Source: Thiobacillus sp. SCUT-2 (GTDB lineage: Bacteria; Pseudomonadota; Gammaproteobacteria; Burkholderiales; Thiobacillaceae). From it: a DNA stretch of 64,000 bases. The stretch is from NCBI RefSeq assembly GCF_035621355.1, contig NZ_CP141769.1, positions 2,790,001 through 2,854,000 of the forward strand. Reading direction: 5' to 3'. The first letter of the stretch is position 1; each line of letters starts with the position of its first letter. Positions 58,166 to 64,000 of this stretch are shown here, piece after piece. The position numbers and the translations under genes are program-made. Under the pieces are notes generated by a model. It was given only the letters and a program-made list of their open reading frames with translations. It did no database searches and was not told where the DNA came from.

Positions 58166-59190
58166 GAATAGATCACCTGCTCCGCGCCTTCGGGACGCGC
58201 GACGATCTCGCCGATCTGCCAGACGGTCTCGCCGGCGGCCTCCAGCTGCGCCTTCGCCGCGGCGGCATCGGCGGCGGACACCACCACGCACATGCCGATG
58301 CCGCAGTTGAAGGTGCGCAGCATTTCCGCGGGCTCGACGTTGCCGGCCTGCTGCAGCCAGTCGAACAGCGGCGGGCGCATCCAGCTCGCCGGGTCGACTT
58401 TCGCGGCGACGGCTTCCGGCAGGCAGCGCGGCAGGTTGCCGGTGATACCGCCGCCGGTGATGTGCGCCATGCCCTTGACGGCGAGCTTCTGCATCAGCGC
58501 CAGCAGCGGCTTGACGTAGATGCGGGTCGGCGCCATCACCGCATCGGCGAAGGGCCGGCCGTGGAAGTCGGATTTCAGGCCGATGCCGGAGACGTCGATC
58601 AGCTTGCGGATCAGCGAATAGCCGTTGGAGTGCGCGCCGCTTGAAGCGAGCCCCAGCACGACGTCGCCGGGCACGATGTTCTGGCCGCCGATGACCCGGC
58701 TTTTCTCGACCACGCCGACGGCGAAGCCGGCGAGGTCGTACTCGCCGTCGGGGTACATGCCGGGCATCTCGGCCGTTTCACCGCCGATGAGCGCGCAGCC
58801 GGCCTGCTCGCAGCCGGTGGCAATGCCGGCGATGACCGCCTCGGCGGTGTCGAGGCTGAGTTTGCCGCAGGCGAAATAGTCGAGGAAGAACAAGGGCTCG
58901 GCGCCCTGCACGAGGATGTCGTTGACGCTCATCGCGACGAGGTCGATGCCGACGGTGTCGTGGCGGTTGAGCTCGAACGCGAGTTTAAGCTTGGTGCCGA
59001 CGCCGTCGGTGCCGGATACCAGCACGGGTTCCTTGTATTTCTTCGAGATCTCGATCAGCGCGCCGAAGCCGCCGATGCCGGCCAGCACCTCGGGGCGCAG
59101 GGTGCGCCTGGCCAGCGGCTTGATGCGCTCGACCAGTGCATCGCCGGCATCGATATCGACCCCGGCATCTTTGTAGGAAATGGAAGACAC
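58162..59190 (-). CDS. purM: PurM, phosphoribosylformylglycinamidine cyclo-ligase
   Basis: 342 residues. The start is taken at the GTG at 59190 because GGAG lies six bases upstream and the protein then begins [19 protein letters not shown], the usual PurM start; a TTG at 59208 would add six residues. Signatures: [64 protein letters not shown] and [10 protein letters not shown]. It closes the imidazole ring giving AIR. First gene of purM-purN-DUF3108-DUF3108. Confidence 0.96.
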   Translation of the reverse strand: MSSISYKDAGVDIDAGDALVERIKPLARRTLRPEVLAGIGGFGALIEISKKYKEPVLVSGTDGVGTKLKLAFELNRHDTVGIDLVAMSVNDILVQGAEPLFFLDYFACGKLSLDTAEAVIAGIATGCEQAGCALIGGETAEMPGMYPDGEYDLAGFAVGVVEKSRVIGGQNIVPGDVVLGLASSGAHSNGYSLIRKLIDVSGIGLKSDFHGRPFADAVMAPTRIYVKPLLALMQKLAVKGMAHITGGGITGNLPRCLPEAVAAKVDPASWMRPPLFDWLQQAGNVEPAEMLRTFNCGIGMCVVVSAADAAAAKAQLEAAGETVWQIGEIVARPEGAEQVIYS

Positions 59191-59231
59191 GCCCGGCTCC
59201 AGTATCAAAAAAGTGCGGTATTTTACCGCCT

Positions 59232-61217
59232 ATGTCGACTCCCCGCCCGTTCGCCCTGCCGTGGTTCGCCCTGGCCAGCCTGCTGGCGGCGGGCTGGCTG
59301 CTCCACCTGCTGGCCCCGATCCTCACCCCCTTCCTCGCCGGCGCCCTGCTCGCCTACATGTTCGATCCGCTGGCCGACCGGCTGGAAGCGCGCGGCCTTT
59401 CGCGGACTGTCGCGACGCTGGTCGTCATCCTGCTCGCGGGGCTGGGCGTGTTCGCGCTGCTGCTGGTTGCGCTGCCGCTGTTCCAGGGCCAGTTCGCCGA
59501 ACTGGCCCGGCGCGTGCCGGCGGCACTCGATCTGCTGCAGACACGGGCCCTGCCCTGGCTCTCGCGCACGCTCGGCGTCACGCTCGACTTCGATCTCGCC
59601 TCGCTGAAGAGCTGGCTCACCGAGAAGGCCGCGCAGAACGGCACGGCCTGGCTGCCGCGGCTGCAGACGGGCGCCCTCGCCGTCGTCGGCGTGCTGGCCA
59701 ACCTGCTGCTGGTCCCGGTCGTCATGTTCTACCTGCTGCGCGACTGGGACGTGATGATCGGGCGCCTCGCGGCGCTGACGCCGCGCGCCTGGCTCGCGAC
59801 GGTGACGCGCGTCGCGCGGGCGATGGACGCCGTGGTCGGCGAATTCCTGCGCGGCCAGCTCGCGGTCATGGCGGCGCTGTCGCTGTATTACGTCGCGGCG
59901 CTGTGGGTCGCCGGCGTCGACTACGCGCTGCCGATCGGTCTCCTGACCGGCGTGCTGTCCTTCGTGCCTTTCCTCGGCTTCGGGCTCGGCGTCATCCTGG
60001 CGCTGCTGGTGGCGCTGCTGCAGTTCGCCGACTGGACCGGCGTCGCGTGGGTCGCGGGAATCTACCTCGCCGGACAGGTGCTGGAAAGCTACGTCTTCAC
60101 GCCACGGTTGGTGGGTGAACGCGTCGGCCTGCATCCGGTCGCGGTGATCTTCGCGCTGGCGGCATTCGGCCAGCTCCTCGGCTTCGTCGGCGTCCTGCTC
60201 GCGGTGCCGCTCGCGGCCGTCCTGCTGGTCGCGCTGCGCGAACTGCGCGGCGTCTACGAGGCGAGCGCCTTCTACCGCGGCGGCTATAATGCCGGCTCTT
60301 CCGAACCCGCACCGCCCGCCATGACTGCACCGCTCCTCGGCCAACCTTTGCTCGAATCGCGAATCGCCTCGCTGCCGCTGGTGCACCGCGGCAAGGTGCG
60401 CGACATCTACGCGGTCGGCGACGACCAGCTCCTGATCGTCACGACGGACCGCCTGTCGGCCTTCGACGTGGTCATGCCGACGCCGATCCCGGGCAAGGGC
60501 GAGGTGCTGACCAAGGTCTCGGCCTTCTGGTTCGACAAGCTGAAGGCCATCGTGCCGAGCCAGGCGCTCGACATCGCGCCGGAATCGGTGGTGGCGGAAA
60601 ACGAGCGCGACCAGGTCGCGGGACGGGCGATCGTGGTCAGAAAGCTCAAGGCGCTGCCGGTCGAGGCGATCGTGCGCGGCTATCTGGTCGGCTCCGGCTG
60701 GAAGGAATACCAGGCAAGCCAGTCGGTGTGCGGCATCAAGCTCCCTACCGGCCTCCAGCAGGCCGACCGCCTGCCCGAGCCGATCTTCACCCCGTCGACC
60801 AAGGCGGCGGTCGGCGCGCACGACGAGAACATCAGCTTCGATGCGATGGCCGGGCTGATCGGCGCCGAGCTGGCCAAGCAGGTGCGCGACGTCAGCCTCG
60901 CCCTCTATAAGTCTGCTGCGGAGTACGCACTCACTCGCGGCATCATCATCGCCGACACCAAGTTCGAGTTCGGGCTCGACGAAGCCGGCAGGCTGGTCTG
61001 GATCGACGAGGCGCTGACCCCGGATTCATCGCGCTTCTGGCCGGCCGACCAGTACCGCCCCGGCAGCAACCCGCCCAGCTTCGACAAGCAGTTCGTGCGC
61101 GACTGGCTGGAAGGCAGCGGCTGGAACAAGCAGGCGCCGGGACCGGCGCTGCCGGCGGAGATCGTGGCGAAGACCAGCGAGAAATACCGCGAGGCGATGG
61201 CGCGGCTGCTGAATTAG
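59232..61217 (+). CDS. AI-2E family transporter running in frame into PurC
   Basis: A single open frame of 661 codons from the ATG at 59232. Residues 1 to about 350 are an AI-2E/PerM family permease with about eight membrane helices ([61 protein letters not shown]). The permease would normally end near [14 protein letters not shown], but no stop follows; ten to fifteen residues later the complete PurC sequence begins at Met (60321). Either the cell makes a membrane-tethered SAICAR synthetase, or PurC is translated mainly from its own ATG. The bases TATAAT at 60295-60300, just before PurC, could be a promoter -10 box. Confidence 0.8.
   Translation: MSTPRPFALPWFALASLLAAGWLLHLLAPILTPFLAGALLAYMFDPLADRLEARGLSRTVATLVVILLAGLGVFALLLVALPLFQGQFAELARRVPAALDLLQTRALPWLSRTLGVTLDFDLASLKSWLTEKAAQNGTAWLPRLQTGALAVVGVLANLLLVPVVMFYLLRDWDVMIGRLAALTPRAWLATVTRVARAMDAVVGEFLRGQLAVMAALSLYYVAALWVAGVDYALPIGLLTGVLSFVPFLGFGLGVILALLVALLQFADWTGVAWVAGIYLAGQVLESYVFTPRLVGERVGLHPVAVIFALAAFGQLLGFVGVLLAVPLAAVLLVALRELRGVYEASAFYRGGYNAGSSEPAPPAMTAPLLGQPLLESRIASLPLVHRGKVRDIYAVGDDQLLIVTTDRLSAFDVVMPTPIPGKGEVLTKVSAFWFDKLKAIVPSQALDIAPESVVAENERDQVAGRAIVVRKLKALPVEAIVRGYLVGSGWKEYQASQSVCGIKLPTGLQQADRLPEPIFTPSTKAAVGAHDENISFDAMAGLIGAELAKQVRDVSLALYKSAAEYALTRGIIIADTKFEFGLDEAGRLVWIDEALTPDSSRFWPADQYRPGSNPPSFDKQFVRDWLEGSGWNKQAPGPALPAEIVAKTSEKYREAMARLLN
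60321..61217 (+). CDS. purC: PurC, SAICAR synthetase (internal start of the fused frame)
   Basis: 298 residues if started at the ATG at 60321. [73 protein letters not shown] and [39 protein letters not shown] are all PurC signatures, and the length is normal for the betaproteobacterial type. It joins CAIR and aspartate with ATP. No strong Shine-Dalgarno sequence precedes this ATG (CACCGCCCGCC), so expression by read-through from the transporter frame cannot be excluded. Confidence 0.9.
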   Translation: MTAPLLGQPLLESRIASLPLVHRGKVRDIYAVGDDQLLIVTTDRLSAFDVVMPTPIPGKGEVLTKVSAFWFDKLKAIVPSQALDIAPESVVAENERDQVAGRAIVVRKLKALPVEAIVRGYLVGSGWKEYQASQSVCGIKLPTGLQQADRLPEPIFTPSTKAAVGAHDENISFDAMAGLIGAELAKQVRDVSLALYKSAAEYALTRGIIIADTKFEFGLDEAGRLVWIDEALTPDSSRFWPADQYRPGSNPPSFDKQFVRDWLEGSGWNKQAPGPALPAEIVAKTSEKYREAMARLLN

Positions 61218-61224
61218 CGCGTTG

Positions 61225-61974
61225 TTACTTCAAGGTTGTCTTGAGGAAGCCCGCGACCGCATCGACCATTTCCGCCTCGTGGCCGGTGTAGAAATGGTCG
61301 GCATGCGGGATCGTCTCCTGCCGCGAATGGCGGTCCACCAGCGACGCACGCCGCTTCGCCGCGCCCGTCAGCACCGGCGCCAGGTCGTTGGCGCCGTAGA
61401 GGTCCAGCACCGGCAGCTTGAGACCGGCGTAGTCGTCGACCGAGAGTCCCAGGCTGGCCCATGCCTGCACCGCCGCATCGGGATGGCCGGCAAGGTAGGC
61501 ATGGCTCATGCGCGAGCCCATGCTGTGCGAGACGATGGCGAGGTGCGTATAGCCCTTGGCCTTGAGGAAGTCGACCGCCTGGCCGATGCGCGCGGCAGCC
61601 TCGGGGAAGGTCGGCGGATAGTCGCTGCCCTGTGCATCGGCGGCCAGGACGGGCATCTGGACCGACAAGGTCGCCAATCCACGGTCAGCCAGTTCGGTGC
61701 GCAGGGTTCCGATCAGGCCCCAGTCCGGGTGGATACCCATGCCGTGCACGACGATCACCGCACGGTCGCCTGCGGCCGGCGTGAACAGCGCGAGGAACCT
61801 GTGATGGCCGCGCGGCGTTTGCAGGTAGACCGGGTCGCCGACCACCAGGCCCGGCAGGACTTCATCCGCCCATTTCTTCTCGCGGGCATAATCGGCGACC
61901 GGCTGCGCGAGCGCCGCCATGGAAAAGAGCGCGGCCAGCGCTCCGAGCCATCCCATCAACAAGTTTTGCTTCAT
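61225..61974 (-). CDS. Exported alpha/beta-hydrolase (DUF3530-like)
   Basis: 249 residues with a signal peptide (LGALAALFSMAALA). It has an alpha/beta-hydrolase fold: VIVVHGMGIHPDW oxyanion region, nucleophile elbow SHSMGSRMSHAY, Asp in DLYGANDLAPV and His in IPHADHFYTGH, so the triad looks complete. It would act in the periplasm; substrate unknown. It ends 7 bp from the convergent PurC frame and is divergent from the HD-GYP gene. Confidence 0.85.
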   Translation of the reverse strand: MKQNLLMGWLGALAALFSMAALAQPVADYAREKKWADEVLPGLVVGDPVYLQTPRGHHRFLALFTPAAGDRAVIVVHGMGIHPDWGLIGTLRTELADRGLATLSVQMPVLAADAQGSDYPPTFPEAAARIGQAVDFLKAKGYTHLAIVSHSMGSRMSHAYLAGHPDAAVQAWASLGLSVDDYAGLKLPVLDLYGANDLAPVLTGAAKRRASLVDRHSRQETIPHADHFYTGHEAEMVDAVAGFLKTTLK

Positions 61975-62064
61975 CTCGGCCCACCCCGGCGTTAAAGTTC
62001 AGATTTCCAGCACCCGATAATTCTACGAAAGCGTGGTTTTATCAACCATGAAGGCAGACCCAAC

Positions 62065-63186
62065 GTGACCGCCAAGCCTCTGCGCATCGTGTCCTCCTCG
62101 TCGACGTCCAGCGCGCAACGCGATCCGCGTCTGCGCGGCGGCGCGCGCGTGGTCATCGTCGACGACCGCAGCACGGCGCGCAGCCTGCTGGAAGGGCTGG
62201 CGCGCACGCTGGAACCGGGCGTCATCGTCGAGAGCTACGCGAATCCCCAGGACGCGCTGGCGCAGATGCAGTTCAACACCCCCGATCTCATCATCACCGA
62301 CTACCGCATGCCCGGCATGGATGGCATCGAGTTCACCCGCCGCATCCGCGGCGAACGTCGACTCGCCGACGTGCCGGTCATCATCGTCACCGTGGTCGAA
62401 GAGCGCCAGATCCGCTACCAGGCGCTGGAAAACGGCGCCACCGACTTCCTTACCCGCCCGATCGATCCGCAGGAATGCCGGGCCCGCTGCATGAACCTGC
62501 TGGCGCTGCGCCGCAGCCAGAAGCTGGTGGCCGAACGCGCGCAATGGCTGGAAGACCAGGTCATGCAGGCGACCCGCGAAGTGCGCACACGCGAGCGCGA
62601 AACGCTGATGAAGCTCGCCAAGGCGGGCGAATACCGGGACGAGGAGACCGGCAACCACATCCTGCGCATGTCCCGATACGCGCGTCTGATCGCCGAGGAG
62701 CTCAAGCTGACGGCGATGGAATGCGACGAAATCGAGGCCGCCGCGCCGATGCACGACATCGGCAAGATCGGCATCCCCGACCAGATCCTGCTCAAGCCCG
62801 GCCGCCACACGCCGGAAGAGCAGAAAATCATGCGCCGCCATCCCGTGATCGGCCACGAGATCCTTGCCGACAGTCCTTCGCGCTACCTGCAGATGGGCGC
62901 GGTGATCGCGCTCGGGCACCACGAGAAGTTCGACGGCACCGGCTACCCGCAGGGCCTGGCGGGCGATGCGATTCCCTTGCCGGCGCGCATCGCGGCCGTT
63001 GCCGACGTCTTCGACGCCCTCACCTCCGACCGCCCCTACAAGCGCGCCTGGTCGTTCGAGGATGCGCTGCGCTTCGTCCGGACCGAAAGCGGCCGCCACT
63101 TCGACCCGGACTGCGTGCGCGCCTTCGAACTGCGCATCGATGCCGTGGCCGCCATCATGCGCGAACTCGGCGACCCCGCCAGCTGA
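62065..63186 (+). CDS. RpfG-like response regulator with HD-GYP domain
   Basis: 373 residues starting at a GTG (62065); the nearby ATG at 62048 soon meets a stop. The receiver domain (about 27-145) has VVIVDDRSTARSLL and the phospho-acceptor in DLIITDYRMPGMDG. The HD-GYP domain has MHDIGKIGIPDQIL and LGHHEKFDGTGYP, with the metal ligands and GYP triad intact, so it should hydrolyse c-di-GMP when phosphorylated. A hybrid histidine kinase starts 7 bp downstream, so this is an RpfG/RpfC-like pair. Confidence 0.93.
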   Translation: MTAKPLRIVSSSSTSSAQRDPRLRGGARVVIVDDRSTARSLLEGLARTLEPGVIVESYANPQDALAQMQFNTPDLIITDYRMPGMDGIEFTRRIRGERRLADVPVIIVTVVEERQIRYQALENGATDFLTRPIDPQECRARCMNLLALRRSQKLVAERAQWLEDQVMQATREVRTRERETLMKLAKAGEYRDEETGNHILRMSRYARLIAEELKLTAMECDEIEAAAPMHDIGKIGIPDQILLKPGRHTPEEQKIMRRHPVIGHEILADSPSRYLQMGAVIALGHHEKFDGTGYPQGLAGDAIPLPARIAAVADVFDALTSDRPYKRAWSFEDALRFVRTESGRHFDPDCVRAFELRIDAVAAIMRELGDPAS

Positions 63187-63193
63187 CCGAGGC

Positions 63194-64000
63194 ATGGTTC
63201 CCACGCCGCATATCGCACTGCCCGGCCCACTTCGGTATCTCGCCAAGCGCATCAGCAAGCGGCCGGATACCGAGTCCCAGCAGGCCCTCGTCCGGGTCGC
63301 CATCGGGCTTATTTTTCTGGCCTATTTCTCCAGCAGCCTTGCGACACTCGATGCCGCCACGCGCAGCGGTGTCCAGCTTTTCCTCGCCCTGTTCACCGGG
63401 ATTGCACTTCTCATTGTCGTGCTCTCGCTGATCGACTTGAAAACCTCGCCCGCGCGCCGAATCTTCGCAATGGGCCTGGATTACGCGACCTGCTCATTCC
63501 TCCTGACCTATACGGGAGAGGCCGGCAGCCCGCTGCTGGTGGTCTACCTGTGGGTCACGCTGGGCAACGGCTTCCGGTATGGCGTCGCCTACCTGTACGC
63601 CGCCACGGCCATGGCGATTGCCGGCTTCCTGATGGTGCTCGCGTATTCGCCCTATTGGAGCCTGCACATGTCGATCGGCGTGGCGTTCGTGCTGTCCATG
63701 ATCGCCGTGCCGCTCTACACGGCCTCGCTCCTGAAGCAGGTCCATACCGCGATCCAGCGCGAGCGGAAGGCCAGCCTCGCGAAATCGAGCTTCCTGGCCA
63801 ACATGAGCCACGAGCTCCGCACGCCGCTGAACGGCGTCATCGGCGTGGCCGACCTGCTCGCCGAGACCCGGCTGGACAAGGAGCAGCAGGAATTCGCCCA
63901 CATCATCCGCAGTTCGGCCCATACCCTGCTCGAGTTGATCGACAACGTCCTCGACATCTCGCGCATCGAGGCCGGGCGCATCAGCATGACCCGCGAGGAC
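63194..64000 (+). CDS. RpfC-like sensor histidine kinase (N-terminal part, cut by the window end)
   Basis: 269 codons are visible. Several N-terminal hydrophobic helices (GLIFLAYFSSSLATL, FLALFTGIALLIVVLSLI, AATAMAIAGFLMVLAY, IGVAFVLSMIAVPLYTASLL) are followed by the dimerisation/phosphoacceptor domain with the H-box NMSHELRTPLNGVIG (His206). The opening PGPLRYLAKRISKRPDTESQQALVRVAIGLIFLAYF resembles RpfC, the DSF sensor of xanthomonads. No rpfF gene is in the window. The catalytic and receiver domains lie beyond the end. Confidence 0.88.
   Translation, partial: MVPTPHIALPGPLRYLAKRISKRPDTESQQALVRVAIGLIFLAYFSSSLATLDAATRSGVQLFLALFTGIALLIVVLSLIDLKTSPARRIFAMGLDYATCSFLLTYTGEAGSPLLVVYLWVTLGNGFRYGVAYLYAATAMAIAGFLMVLAYSPYWSLHMSIGVAFVLSMIAVPLYTASLLKQVHTAIQRERKASLAKSSFLANMSHELRTPLNGVIGVADLLAETRLDKEQQEFAHIIRSSAHTLLELIDNVLDISRIEAGRISMTRED

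Noticed and set aside
1..64000. CRISPR arrays, prophage, insertion sequences, tRNA or rRNA genes
   Set aside because: No regularly spaced repeats, transposase or integrase motifs, phage genes, tRNA cloverleaf ends or rRNA segments were noticed when reading both strands.

Overview
The window (about 64 kb, GC-rich, no rRNA, tRNA or IS element seen) looks like chromosome of an obligately or facultatively autotrophic, sulfur-oxidising betaproteobacterium of the Thiobacillus type. The reasons are a sulfide:quinone oxidoreductase, a DsrC/TusE-type sulfur relay protein and a rhodanese placed around form IA and form II RubisCO operons, an alpha-carboxysome operon, two DAB-type inorganic carbon accumulation operons and four CbbR-like LysR regulators. 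The genus is an inference from protein resemblance, not a computed placement.

Layout. 1-2.8 kb: end of an NhaR-like regulator, PIN toxin-like gene, thioredoxin, a hypothetical and sqr. 2.9-5.1 kb: gamma-carbonic anhydrase plus SulP anion transporter. 5.4-8.4 kb: a large GGDEF/EAL sensor. 8.5-14.2 kb (minus strand): cbbL-cbbS-cbbQ-cbbO-orf97, with a divergent cbbR. 15.8-21.7 kb: DAB operon 1 (dabB, an extra membrane protein, dabA, PII-like protein). 21.8-28.8 kb: divergent LysR and DAB operon 2 (dabB, dabA, DUF6671-type protein, PDC-sensor-like protein). 28.9-36.7 kb: divergent LysR and carboxysome operon (csoS2, csoSCA, csoS4A, csoS4B, three csoS1, bacterioferritin, acRAF, mcdA and a 51-residue mcdB). 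36.9-44.8 kb: accessory genes and two further c-di-GMP proteins. 45-50.8 kb: cbbM-cbbQ-cbbO with divergent cbbR. 50.9-53.4 kb: rhodanese, TusE/DsrC-like protein, ion transporter. 53.6-61.2 kb: purine genes purEK and purMN and an ORF in which an AI-2E family transporter runs in frame into purC. 61.2-64 kb: a hydrolase and an RpfG/RpfC-like two-component pair cut by the window end.

How the genes work together. SQR supplies electrons from sulfide. DAB1, DAB2 and possibly SulP accumulate bicarbonate. CsoSCA converts it to CO2 in the carboxysome lumen. Two RubisCOs, each with its own CbbQ/CbbO activase pair, fix CO2. Every RubisCO, DAB2 or carboxysome operon faces its own LysR gene across a short AT-rich region with palindromes, which suggests separately tuned control of each part of the CO2-concentrating mechanism.

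The most notable points are: a carboxysome operon with no RubisCO genes at its head and a shortened CsoS2 N-domain; a dnaX-type A AAA AAG slippery site in csoS2 that would give a 332-residue CsoS2A; a minimal McdB; an extra membrane protein and a PII-like protein in DAB operon 1; two unexplained genes after dabA2; a palindromic repeat inserted in frame inside cbbO2; terminator-like hairpins between RubisCO genes and cbbQ in both operons; and the transporter-PurC fused ORF.
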